Shown: positions 10,830 to 20,900 of the stretch, piece after piece | How the letters are laid out: the number at the start of each line of letters is the position of its first letter | Numbering within the stretch: the stretch's first letter is position 1 | Source: Cryptosporidium bovis | Lineage: Eukaryota > Apicomplexa > Conoidasida > Eucoccidiorida > Cryptosporidiidae | Length of the DNA stretch: 64,000 nt | NCBI GenBank assembly: GCA_009768925.2 | Contig: VHIT02000012.1 | Coordinates: forward strand, 372,001-436,000 | Direction of reading: 5' to 3' | The notes under the pieces: generated by a model | Told to the model about the DNA's origin: nothing | The model's input: only the letters and a program-made list of their open reading frames with translations | Databases searched by the model: none | Position numbers and translations under genes: made by a program

Positions 10830-11170
10830 CTATAGAATTTTGTTAATTTATTGAACAAATATGAAATAAAATTTTTAATAAAATGGAAAGTTTTCAAGTA
10901 AAAATGTTATATACCATATTTGGAGGATATCTTTTTCAGGACATAAACAAGTTTCTACTATTCAAACTTAAAAGTGCTTAATGTAATCTACATAATTTTT
11001 AGTGTACCCACAATATTTGAATATATTTGTAATTTCATTTTTATTATTTTTATTTTTAATTTTCAGATCTTTACCACCACTTTTAAGGGATAACTCGCAA
11101 AAATGTAAATTTATGCAATAATTTCACATTAAATTATTTTGTTATATACGAGTTTACTATCATTGTAAAT
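10830..11170. other. Intergenic region, 341 nt
   Basis: A+T-rich spacer between two plus-strand genes, with T-rich runs at 11030-11065. I see no gene or RNA; it should hold the terminator of the GMC gene and the promoter of the secreted protein. Confidence 0.5.
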
Positions 11171-12040
11171 ATGAGTTTAAATGTTCATCTAGCCTTCTTA
11201 GTTGTTATTGGATTATTATTATCAAAAAAGCTCGAGGGGAGTGAAGTTAAAACTCAATTGAATTATACAGACTTCAATTTAGATAGTATGAAAAAGACAG
11301 AAATAAGGTTACTTTGGTTACCTCAATCTCACTCCAATTTTACTAATAATATAACAATAGGTGAAACCAATAAGAATAATAATACTGAGTCCACAGTAGA
11401 GCATGATAGTTATTTCATTGATTTCTTAGCAAGTACTGTGAACGAAATAAAAACTATACCTTTCTCCATCATTAATAAAACAAAGTCAATAATAACACCT
11501 TATCTCTTTATTTTTGGAAAAGGTACTTTTAACGAGTCTAATAACTCGACTCTAAAGAACTCTAATTACACCGATAGCATTTATGGGTCTAGTATTGCTG
11601 ATTCCTCAATAAATTCAAGTGATGTTAATATTGATTTCACAAATAAGACGTACAAAATTAAAAATGAAAGGGTGTTTCCATTTTTAAGAGGTGGTGTAGC
11701 GAATGGGGAAGATTTGAGTAACAAATTCAAGAATGATAGCCTTTTTGAGACCAATTTCTCAAATAATACAGATAGATTAAAAAATTATTTAACAGTTGAT
11801 TACAATGAAAGCTATCTTAATGAAAATGAGAAAAATAAGTTAATTGGAAAGGTAGTTACAAATAGATCACTTCAGTTTACATCACTGTTTGGGTTTGGTG
11901 ATTTTGGTATTTTGGGACTTGCTAATGGTTTGTTATTTCCTGATGTTGGTGCCGACCCTAGTTTTGACTTGGTAGAAATACCTGCTAGTGAATGGGATAC
12001 AACAGAATTCAACTATGGTGATGAAAACCTTGAAAATTGA
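11171..12040 (+). CDS. Secreted, N-glycosylation-sequon-rich orphan protein
   Basis: A 289-residue protein of no family I recognise. Residues 1-23 form a signal peptide (HLAFLVVIGLLLS then KKLEGS). Residues 30-235 carry about 16 Asn-x-Ser/Thr sequons, an extreme density. There is no second hydrophobic anchor, so it is likely soluble and secreted or lumenal. The C-terminal 55 residues change character: hydrophobic and glycine-rich (LFGFGDFGILGLANGLLF) and then acidic. No cysteine is seen outside the start region, so disulphide folding is not expected. The start ATG at 11171 is the first in frame. It follows another secreted protein gene on the same strand. Confidence 0.75.
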   Translation: MSLNVHLAFLVVIGLLLSKKLEGSEVKTQLNYTDFNLDSMKKTEIRLLWLPQSHSNFTNNITIGETNKNNNTESTVEHDSYFIDFLASTVNEIKTIPFSIINKTKSIITPYLFIFGKGTFNESNNSTLKNSNYTDSIYGSSIADSSINSSDVNIDFTNKTYKIKNERVFPFLRGGVANGEDLSNKFKNDSLFETNFSNNTDRLKNYLTVDYNESYLNENEKNKLIGKVVTNRSLQFTSLFGFGDFGILGLANGLLFPDVGADPSFDLVEIPASEWDTTEFNYGDENLEN

Positions 12041-12481
12041 GTAATCGAATAAATTTCATCAATTGAATTCGATTGTTCGTCCATTATTTTCTTTTTCGCA
12101 ATCTCAGTTTGAATATTCAAGACTAAGAAATATATATGTTGTGTATGTAATAACTTGTAATTGAACTTTGTCCAGAACAAATTTTGATACTGTAACTCAC
12201 AATTTCAAGTTTCTGAAAGTATATAAATATTGATTAAAATTTTATCGTTAAATTGTAAATTTATTCTGAGCCTTACACAAAATTCACTATTAAATCTACG
12301 TGTAATGAGATATATGTTGATAGTTTTGTTAAATATAATTTTTGGAAAAAAATACAAGTTTCTCTAGGAAGTTTCTATGGAGTAATTGGGAAACTTTAAT
12401 AGTAGCTAGTAAGAACAAGTAAAAATTTGACACTAACATTAACATTACTAGATAACATTTAACTACTATTCAAGAATTACT
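12041..12481. other. Intergenic region between convergent genes
   Basis: A 441-nt A+T-rich region between the stops of the secreted protein and the adrenodoxin-type reductase. It should contain both 3' UTRs. I see no coding or RNA feature. Confidence 0.5.
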
Positions 12482-14071
12482 TTATTTCCTATTTAATTTT
12501 TTTAGATAGTTGATAATTTCATTTGACATGTTAATAGAATTTTGGTATGTAAGAGGAATATCACCCTTACCTTCTGTTACCATCCATCCTATTTTAAATA
12601 TTGGGCATGTGCTCACATCTTTTTGGGATTTAGGAATGTTCCTATCATCCTTAAATACTTGTCTCGTATCCACTTTAAACCCTAGTGAAGTTATCAAAAG
12701 TTGACATGGGATAATCAATCCGACATCTTTGACATTTACGCTTTCAACTTTATCGTAATTTCTCTTAAATTCAATTCCATTAATGAACTGGATTGGTTTT
12801 AAGACTTCATTTTTCATGATATTTATCTCATTAGTAAAGATTTTGCTAGGTGAGAAAGGATTCTTGAAATATATATTTACAAAGTTATTGTTCTTAAAAG
12901 TATTCAAATTGTGAATGTATTCAAGATGATTTTCAACCATTTCCTCGAATAGTGATCGCATTTTTTTATATTTTCTTTTCTCGATAAGATCAAGACTTTC
13001 ATATTCAAAAACGGAGAACTGAGAAAAATTGAAATCTTCTTCCGTCATCATAACTCTTATATTTCGGTTCCACTTGTCATTATTAGCCTTAGTCTTTCTA
13101 GACTTATCTAGAAACTCTTTTAATAATTGATACTTGAAGGAATTGTAGATCCAAGATCTCCTTCCGACAATGTATATATTTTGGAATAATGGACAATCAA
13201 TATTGTAATTATTTGTGCCATTAAATGTTTTAATTAAGTTTAAATAATCAGGATTTATATACTCGTTTTTTGAAAGCTGTAAATACGAGTAAAATGACAA
13301 TAGCCGTGTTATATCTAATGCAACATTTCCATTTCCAATTACAACTGCATTCCTCTCCTTGGAATTTAAAATATAATTCCTAAATTCTGTTGATGTGTAT
13401 CCATAATTTATCTCATTTTCATTATATTCAATTGAACAATGATTACTTATGTGGCTCAATGGGCTTTTATTCTCAAAATATAAATTGCATTTTTCTTCCG
13501 AATGTGGAAACTCTTCTGTAAGATCTTTGTTAAAATCAAGTAACTTTGAAGCTCCTTCACTACCTAATATAGAATTACCATTTAAAATGTTCCTGAACTT
13601 TGGGTGATTATTGTAATATAGTACCCAGTCCCTTGAGGGGAATATACCACCTACTTTCTTGTTTAATATTTGCTTGTCAAAATTTTTTATTTGTAATGAA
13701 TTAAAGCTCTGAACCCCTCCTATTGCCAATATTAGCGCATCATATTTTTTTCTTAAATCATCTATGGCAATGTCGTGACCAACAGTTACATTTCCAATAA
13801 ACTTTATTCTGTCAGAATATTTCTTGAATAGCGTGTTATCAAAGTTATCCATTAATTTTTTTATTTCAATTTTGTCAGGCGAAACTCCGTATCTTATTAA
13901 TCCATAAGGCTTACTAAGAGAGTCCAAAATATGTATTTTTATTGGTATTCCTTCCTTTTTGGAATTTCTGAGAAGGGATTTTGCCAGATAACACCCAGAT
14001 GGTCCAGAACCCACAATACATAACTTATACACATGCCTGTCCAAATTTGTATTCAATAATTCAACGTGCAT
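12482..14071 (-). CDS. Adrenodoxin (ferredoxin)-NADP reductase, mitochondrial type
   Basis: A 529-residue flavoprotein. It should move electrons from NADPH to a 2Fe-2S ferredoxin for iron-sulphur cluster assembly, in a parasite of this kind probably in the mitosome. The FAD motif GSGPSG is at 21-26, followed by the adrenodoxin-reductase signature KPYGLIRYGVSPD. The NADP motif GNGNVA is at 246-251 in VVIGNGNVALDITRLL. IFPSRDWVLYYNNHP is also typical. The protein is about 40-60 residues longer than usual through inserts near 185-235 and in the charged 300-390 region. The usual C-terminal GWIKRGPTG motif is replaced by GWMVTEGKGDIP. The 15 residues before the FAD fold are not an obvious presequence. 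The start is the only sensible ATG. Confidence 0.88.
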   Translation of the reverse strand: MHVELLNTNLDRHVYKLCIVGSGPSGCYLAKSLLRNSKKEGIPIKIHILDSLSKPYGLIRYGVSPDKIEIKKLMDNFDNTLFKKYSDRIKFIGNVTVGHDIAIDDLRKKYDALILAIGGVQSFNSLQIKNFDKQILNKKVGGIFPSRDWVLYYNNHPKFRNILNGNSILGSEGASKLLDFNKDLTEEFPHSEEKCNLYFENKSPLSHISNHCSIEYNENEINYGYTSTEFRNYILNSKERNAVVIGNGNVALDITRLLSFYSYLQLSKNEYINPDYLNLIKTFNGTNNYNIDCPLFQNIYIVGRRSWIYNSFKYQLLKEFLDKSRKTKANNDKWNRNIRVMMTEEDFNFSQFSVFEYESLDLIEKRKYKKMRSLFEEMVENHLEYIHNLNTFKNNNFVNIYFKNPFSPSKIFTNEINIMKNEVLKPIQFINGIEFKRNYDKVESVNVKDVGLIIPCQLLITSLGFKVDTRQVFKDDRNIPKSQKDVSTCPIFKIGWMVTEGKGDIPLTYQNSINMSNEIINYLKKLNRK

Positions 14072-14203
14072 ATCTCATATTTATCAGTACAAACATGGGA
14101 GATAAAGGGAGCAAGTAAAGTGAATTAAATGGGGCAATTTAGAAATATGGGTATACCTTGTATTAGTCACAATCATAACAAGAAATTCCGTAAATTACTA
14201 CTA

Positions 14204-14209
14204 TTGGCG
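14204..14209 (+). promoter_or_regulatory. TTGGCG core upstream of the reductase
   Basis: A TTGGCG hexamer lies 133 nt upstream of the adrenodoxin-type reductase start, in the short gap before the M16 protease stop. It shares the core of the TTTGGCGC-type motif found in other promoters here. Weak evidence alone. Confidence 0.2.
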
Positions 14210-14223
14210 AGATTATCTAGCGC

Positions 14224-17200
14224 CTAATTCACATTCTTGTACATCTCTTTTGTAAAATTTGAAAATGATATAACTTTCAATTTGAATTTTGGAAATTTTG
14301 ATAGGTATTTTTTGGCATCAATCGCAAACCTAGATCCTCCACAGAATGCAATACAACTAGAGGGATTACCATTAATACTGTTTTCTGGGAGAAATAACTT
14401 TAGGTACTTCTGCGAAACTCTCTTAATATCTTCGACTTTTACAGCCAATATTCTTTCTATAATATATTTATCAAAATCAGGCTTTAATCCGATGTTCATA
14501 TCGAAATTCATACTTTTTGCCCAAGAAGAGAATTTTTTATGTCTCGACAATTGTTTAAAAACAGAGACTCTGATTGCTTCATCAATATTTAAATTACCAT
14601 AAAATTTCTCATAGTATTCAGGAACTCTACCATTGATTTTTGTTTCACGATTCAATTCTTCTTCTGTTAAAGAAATATCATGGAATACTTCCCATGTCTT
14701 AAGAAGGGACTTGCCAATTGATGTAGATTCTGAAACACAACTGTAAATTTGACCAGTCGACATGCAAATGTCGACACAACCACTATAGGCTAATCCGTTT
14801 CCTCTAATTATGTTGAAAAGGAGTGAAGATGGGTCCCACAAATAATCTGAAAGTACCAAAAGTGGAGGGATATCTGGATTATAAAAGTGAGTGCCATTTG
14901 GTTCGTAATTAGAAAAATTGTTAAGGTTTATGCTCTGGATAAAACATGCAGTTGGAGAACTGGGAACTTTGACAAAAATAGAGTTCCCAAACTTTCTGAG
15001 ACTAAATTCCATGTTACACATATTCAATTCAATTCCTAATTTGAGAGGCAATGCCTCTGATAATATTTTCCAAGGTAGGGGATCTAAACTTTCATTTATT
15101 GTGCTCAATTCACGATTTCCGGAGTTAAATGTAAAGTATTTTTTTATATTTGTACCTGAAAATTCTTCCGGGCCAACCACAAATAGTGAAAAAAAATTAA
15201 CATTTTTTTGATAAAGTGGTCTAATAAGTAATTCATGTGTTTTTTTCAATTCATTTATGTATTTTTTCGGATTTTTAATGATTTTATCTACTATATTTTC
15301 AAAATTTGGGATATTAACAATGTTAAATAATGAAGTATTGCTATAACAAAGTGAATTTGAAAGGCAATTTACTAAGCTATCCTCAGATAGCTTTAATTCC
15401 ATAATTGCCCCTTTCATTGTCCTAGCAACAGTAGACACCCTTTCTTGCTCAATTTTCATGCCACCTATAGCACTCATGACCAAAATACATGATAGTTCTA
15501 TATATTCTTTTGGAGTTGTCCAAGTTATTTTGATTTGATTTGGAGTAGTGTTTGAGTCAAGTATCCATCCATCTGCAAACTCTGCATTATAGTCGATACA
15601 AAATGTATTTATCAACCTATCGAATTCATCATAGTTTATGAATTCTTTGTCGTGCCACTTTAACTCTGGGATGAATGGTTTTTTGTTTCTCAAAGTACCA
15701 TATTCCTTGCAAATATTTGGATTATTTTGGTTGACTATTTCGACAGAAGTCTGGAAAATCATTTCTACTAAAAATGATGTGAGGATTTTTTGTAGAGGAG
15801 AAAGGTCATCGTTGATATTAAATCTGAGCTGGATGTTGAAAAATTCTGTATTTGGATTTATTAGGTAGAAATACAGACAATTTCTTCCAAATTCTTGAAA
15901 GTTGAACTTTTTGAACTCTAAATCACATTCTTGAAAAAATTTGCCCAGTTTATCTTCGGAGAAACTAACGTCTGTGATAATGGTTGCACTGTTTAATTTT
16001 ATTTTTTTTAAATCAAATATAAAATCGAAAGAATTAAGAATATTAGAGGGTGTTGAACGTTTTCTGTTTAGTTCAACTGCATTTTCTATTTTTTGTTCAA
16101 TGCTCTCAAAGTACTGTTTGTCATTATTTTTTAATCTCTCTTGCTTTTGAGATCTAAATTTCTTTGAAATGTATCTAGACAGTTTACTATTTGGAACAAA
16201 TTCAATACAATTCATTTTTTTAGGGTCTAGTGACTCATTAAATAACCTCTGCCAATATAAGATATTCTCTTCAAATAACTCTTCAAGGTATTTGTGCATA
16301 TTGAGGTATTTTTCAAGTTCAGACAAACCATTTTTCAAGCCATAGTTTAAATAGTCAACTAGTAGCCTATAAACAGTGCTTATATTTTTGTTTTCGAGTG
16401 ACAACAAGTGACCATAATAAAGTCCTTCTATTTTGCATTTTATATCAGATAAAACTATTTTTCTTTCTTGATTTTGATATTCTAAAATTGTTTTTTTGAA
16501 TAGCTCTATTAATTCTTTTGATCTGTTTATTTCAACTCCTTGAAATAAAACTTGATGAAATTTGTGTACCTCACATGTAGATAAGACATCGATGTTTGAA
16601 CACATTTTTCTTTTCTCGACAAACTCTTTGGTTAGTGGAGAATCATTACCATTTGTTAAATAATGCAATAAAACAGAAACAGAAACCATCTCCTTAATAC
16701 TCGAAAATTCACCAAATCTCCAGGTAAAACTTACGGATACAAACTCCTCTTCTTCTGCAGGAAACGGTATTACCAAATTCCAGTGAGATATTGACGGATT
16801 ACAATTTTCGATGTTAAAATGAAGTTTGCGCTTGAAAATGAGATCATTTGGTTTCGAGTGTTTTAAGTTCAAATTATTTTCATCTGTTCTTTCAATATTT
16901 AAATTATTTTCATCAATAAAGTTTCTGAATACGTTAAATATAGATTTTTCATCTAACCTTTTACTTCCGCATATAAAGATTAAAAGATTATCAAGTGAAT
17001 AATATTTTGAGTGGAATTCCCTTAATTCATTCAAAGAAAGATTTTCAATTCCAGTTGTCCTTCCGATACAAGAAAAAATGCCATTATGACTGTTATATTT
17101 TTCAGTAATTTCATCATATAATTCCCAAGTTGTTCTCGACTCGGTATTATTTCTTTCATTTGGATTACAAAGTGTAAAAAACTTTGATAATATTGAAATT

Positions 17201-17718
17201 ATCTCATCGTAATCTCTTTCATATGATGACACCTCTGAATAAACAACACCATGGTACTCTGCATTACTGCCTAGATGCACTATTTCTGTCAAAAATGACT
17301 CTTCAGAAAGGATAGGATTTAGCAAATGATCTAGCCAGACGTATAACATTGAATGGAGAGTTTCTTCATTGATACTTTCAAATTCATATGAAGTCGAGTC
17401 GTCGAGAGTAAATGCATTTATGTAGGGGCAATATAGTCTGTTGGATATCTTGTCGATACTATCACTAAATGGAAACTTCTTGCTTCCGTTGAAGAGTAAA
17501 TGTTCCAAAGCATGAGGGATCCCTTTATTATTTCCAGGAATAGTGGTAAAGCACAGTTTACAGTGTGTAAATGAAGGCCCAAAATCAACATTATTTCTCA
17601 TAAACGCAAATATCGTCCCTGTGTTGTGTTGATATAGTTCTAAGTATCCAAAACTTGAGATTGGGATTGATATAAGAAAAGCGAGGTCACTTTTACTCCG
17701 ATTAGCATCCTGAATCAT
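14224..17718 (-). CDS. Insulinase-like (M16) zinc metalloprotease
   Basis: A 1164-residue M16 peptidase. The inverted zinc motif HALEH is at residues 69-73 (His69, Glu72, His73) inside GIPHALEHLLFNGS. The third ligand is probably Glu162 in GVVYSEV. NAFTLDDSTSYEF is the second N-terminal landmark. The motif context resembles the yeast YOL098c / fission yeast C3H1.02c group more than classical insulysin, and the length is in that range (about 1040) plus extra charged loops. The C-terminal half, with GLAYSGCVDICMSTGQIYSC, corresponds to the inactive half of the clam-shell. No signal peptide is evident, so a cytosolic site is possible. Cryptosporidium is known for many insulinase-like genes. The gene is divergent from the KMT2 gene, sharing a 265-nt promoter. 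Confidence 0.9.
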   Translation of the reverse strand: MIQDANRSKSDLAFLISIPISSFGYLELYQHNTGTIFAFMRNNVDFGPSFTHCKLCFTTIPGNNKGIPHALEHLLFNGSKKFPFSDSIDKISNRLYCPYINAFTLDDSTSYEFESINEETLHSMLYVWLDHLLNPILSEESFLTEIVHLGSNAEYHGVVYSEVSSYERDYDEIISILSKFFTLCNPNERNNTESRTTWELYDEITEKYNSHNGIFSCIGRTTGIENLSLNELREFHSKYYSLDNLLIFICGSKRLDEKSIFNVFRNFIDENNLNIERTDENNLNLKHSKPNDLIFKRKLHFNIENCNPSISHWNLVIPFPAEEEEFVSVSFTWRFGEFSSIKEMVSVSVLLHYLTNGNDSPLTKEFVEKRKMCSNIDVLSTCEVHKFHQVLFQGVEINRSKELIELFKKTILEYQNQERKIVLSDIKCKIEGLYYGHLLSLENKNISTVYRLLVDYLNYGLKNGLSELEKYLNMHKYLEELFEENILYWQRLFNESLDPKKMNCIEFVPNSKLSRYISKKFRSQKQERLKNNDKQYFESIEQKIENAVELNRKRSTPSNILNSFDFIFDLKKIKLNSATIITDVSFSEDKLGKFFQECDLEFKKFNFQEFGRNCLYFYLINPNTEFFNIQLRFNINDDLSPLQKILTSFLVEMIFQTSVEIVNQNNPNICKEYGTLRNKKPFIPELKWHDKEFINYDEFDRLINTFCIDYNAEFADGWILDSNTTPNQIKITWTTPKEYIELSCILVMSAIGGMKIEQERVSTVARTMKGAIMELKLSEDSLVNCLSNSLCYSNTSLFNIVNIPNFENIVDKIIKNPKKYINELKKTHELLIRPLYQKNVNFFSLFVVGPEEFSGTNIKKYFTFNSGNRELSTINESLDPLPWKILSEALPLKLGIELNMCNMEFSLRKFGNSIFVKVPSSPTACFIQSINLNNFSNYEPNGTHFYNPDIPPLLVLSDYLWDPSSLLFNIIRGNGLAYSGCVDICMSTGQIYSCVSESTSIGKSLLKTWEVFHDISLTEEELNRETKINGRVPEYYEKFYGNLNIDEAIRVSVFKQLSRHKKFSSWAKSMNFDMNIGLKPDFDKYIIERILAVKVEDIKRVSQKYLKLFLPENSINGNPSSCIAFCGGSRFAIDAKKYLSKFPKFKLKVISFSNFTKEMYKNVN

Positions 17719-17820
17719 AGTTTAGATGTATATTACATAAGCATATCAATACAAAGCTTGTTTATGGAGTTTCCTCCGTCTTTAAGTAGCTTCGCCAACT
17801 TTCTTTAGAGGAATAATTTA

Positions 17821-17828
17821 TTGGCGCC
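17821..17828. promoter_or_regulatory. TTGGCGCC site in a divergent promoter
   Basis: TTGGCGCC lies between the divergent M16 protease (103 nt from its ATG) and KMT2 gene (155 nt from its ATG). The same octamer occurs at 27555-27562 in another divergent promoter. It resembles the E2F/DP-type element (TTTGGCGC) reported as common upstream of Cryptosporidium genes; function here is inferred. Confidence 0.45.
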
Positions 17829-17983
17829 CTCGTATATTTTGTGAATGTTATCGTACAAGCAATCTGAAAAGGATTTGAACTCGTGTAACTTTTCTTTCAT
17901 TTTTAAGCTTGTTAATATGATATGTTAATTGTGTGAAGTCAAATCTAAGCTTTCACAAAAAATTGTCTCAATTTCAACATATT

Positions 17984-20900
17984 ATGACGAATAAAAACTT
18001 GAAGAAATTAAACAGAAAGAATAATTGTTGTAAGGATGGTAGAACTAATACCAGAGAATGTGGGAAGAAAAGAAAAAAATATGTTTCAGAAACATCTGAT
18101 ATAGGAAAATCACCATGCTTGAATTATAGTACTAAGTCAGGAAAAGATGAAGGTTTAATGGATATATTTGTAAGTAAAAGCTACACAGAAAAAACGTTAA
18201 TAAAATTAAATCCAGTTATAGTAAAGAATCAGAGAGATGGATTTAAATATATTGGTGTTAGGTGTAGAGTTGCGGTCTCTATGAATAAAATAAGAAAGTC
18301 CGAGAATAATCTCTGTAGTTCGTTTAATTGGGTGGAAGGAGTCATCAAATACTGGGATCCAAAATTTAAGCTGTTTTTCATTCATTTTATTTTGGCTCCA
18401 TCAATAAACACATACAGTGACTCCAATATCCCAATGCATGAATGGAAGCATCTAGTTACACAATATAATTCTCCTCCAGCAGAGTCTGCTATTCATGACT
18501 TAAAATTGTCACCATATGCGTTAGACAGAGGTTGGTTTAGTGCAAACCCATCTACACTAAAGTACTACGGAGATAACTTAATAATCGTTCCAACTCCGAA
18601 GACTAAAAAAAAATGCAAAGAATATAAGCAAAATATATTTGTTTGTGCTAAGTGTAATTCTGAAATAGTAAATGATTCCTTTGTAAGTTGTTCTATATGC
18701 AAAGATATATATCATTGTGAATGTAAAACAGTCAATGAGAATAGTATTCAAGATTTGAAGGATAATCGTACAAAATGCATAAGAAAATATTGTAATCTAA
18801 CTGAATCCAAATTGATAGAAATAGCGAAAGATCATTGTAATTATTTAAGGGAAATGAAAAAAAAATTGAACAATTCTCTACCAAGTTCATCCTTTGAAGC
18901 CTTAAACGTCATGAAGACCGAACTAAATGAAACACAAATACCTTTTGATTTAGTTAATATAGAAGAAATTGAAAGAATCATTCCATTGGAGGCAAAAAAA
19001 ATTATTATGGAGAATTACAACTTGCCACACGCAATCATCAGAAAAATGCTTTCAAAACTACCAAATAAAATTGGTATATCTATAGGTGACCATCAAATAA
19101 AACTTTTGTGTAGAAATTACAGATACAATAAACGAAACAATTCAAGGTATACTGTTGATCAAGCGATCAAAGATGATATTGATCAAACAAAAGTAACAAT
19201 CGGAAGTGGACATTTTTCACCCAAAAATAATTTAACTGATTCGGAAAATACAATAAAAGAAGCAAATGAAACAGAATTTAGGTGCAGAGACTGCATGACA
19301 TGTATTTACTGCAATAATTCATTATTAAATGAGATACCAATTTTACTTAAACCTAACGAACTTCCAAACAGATCAATATTGTACACTCAAATTCCAACAA
19401 AAATACAAGATTTTGTTGTATGTTCTATTTGTGGCATTTGCTTCCATGGATGTTGTGCAAACTTATTCATTCCACCGTTGTTATTGGGGGGTGATTATTT
19501 CAAATGTTCGAATTGCTGCATTTGTCTTCATTGTGGCTATAGGGATGCGGAATTTATCGACTGTACATCTTGGGATTCAACATTTACAACTTGTATTAGA
19601 TGTTGTAAAGGTCTTGAAAAAGGTCAATTTTGTTCCATTTGTAAGAAAGTATGGAGCTTTTCATGGGAAGGGCAATGGTTAAAGTGTGATATATGTTCAT
19701 TTTGGGTTCACTATGAATGCGATCAAGAACTCGATAAACCAATGGAATACTACTCGAAAAACAGTAATTCATATAGTTGTCCAGTTTGCAGGAGCCAAGA
19801 TAACAAAGTAAAATTTCAAAGAATATTGGACAACATCACATTTTTAGATAAGAATAAAGATTTTAGCCTAATACCACCACCTACATATCATAATTACTGG
19901 AAGGTTGTTAAAACACCAATTGATATGGTTACAATTCAAAGAAAATTGGATGATAACCATTATGAAACCAATAAATTTCTGTTTATAGAAGATATTTATA
20001 GGATGATTCACAACGCTCAGATATCTCACATGCCTAATCATAGGATTTATAGGTCCGCACTCAATATTTTAAAAAAAACAAATAAATTGTATAAAATGTT
20101 GTTTGGTGGAGATTCATTGGACTCTTTTTACAAAAATATCTCTTCTAATCATGACTCCATTACCTTATCATTAAGAGAGGTCACTACTAAATTTTTAAAT
20201 GGTGGTATAGATGACTCTAAGATATGCACATTAAATAATGATTTTTTTAATGATAAATGGCATATTAGCACCAAATCTGAACAGAGCATGGATGATTTTA
20301 TTAGAACAAACATTATTGACAAATTCAATTTTCTCTTTTCCGAGAGGGAAATACATTTAAACGAATGCAGAACAAAACAATTATTTAAATTACATGATTG
20401 TCACGAATTGAATAAAATACTAATTGATCTGTTTAAATCCTCTAATCGGACTTTCAACAATTTTAACGCTATTTGTACAAAATGTGGTGAGCAAGTTGAT
20501 GAGGCATTTGTGGCAAACAATGGTGAAAATCAGTGCAATTCATGTACAAGATGTAGCCATTGTAAAATTTTTATGAGTAGACAATCAATTCCTACAGTTT
20601 CTTGTTCTGCATGCAATAAAAAAATACATTACTCATGTCTTTGGCAGGAATCTTCCAATAATAAAAATTCACATTTTAAAACTGTGAAAAAGAACATATT
20701 GAAAACTTGTGGAATAAATAACAAAGACATTGAGGATAATAAAGATTTTGAGTGTTTATGGAAACTATACTCTTCCTTTGCCTCACCCAATAAATCCACA
20801 GCTTTAATTAATACGCCATTGACTGCAATTTCTGGAAGAGGTTATTATCAATATATCTCAGCTGATATTTACATCTGCAATGAGTGCGATAAAAATGTAA

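Noticed and set aside
14224..17718. Classical insulysin or presequence protease as the M16 assignment
   Set aside because: The HALEHLLFNGS and NAFTLDDSTSYEF contexts fit the YOL098c/C3H1.02c group better than either, so I kept a general M16 call.
17933..17983. A non-ATG extension of the KMT2 protein from GTG
   Set aside because: Eukaryotic initiation at GTG is rare and an ATG follows at 17984. The same reasoning moved the starts at 7258, 8739, 27447, 32641, 50368, 55869 and 62142.
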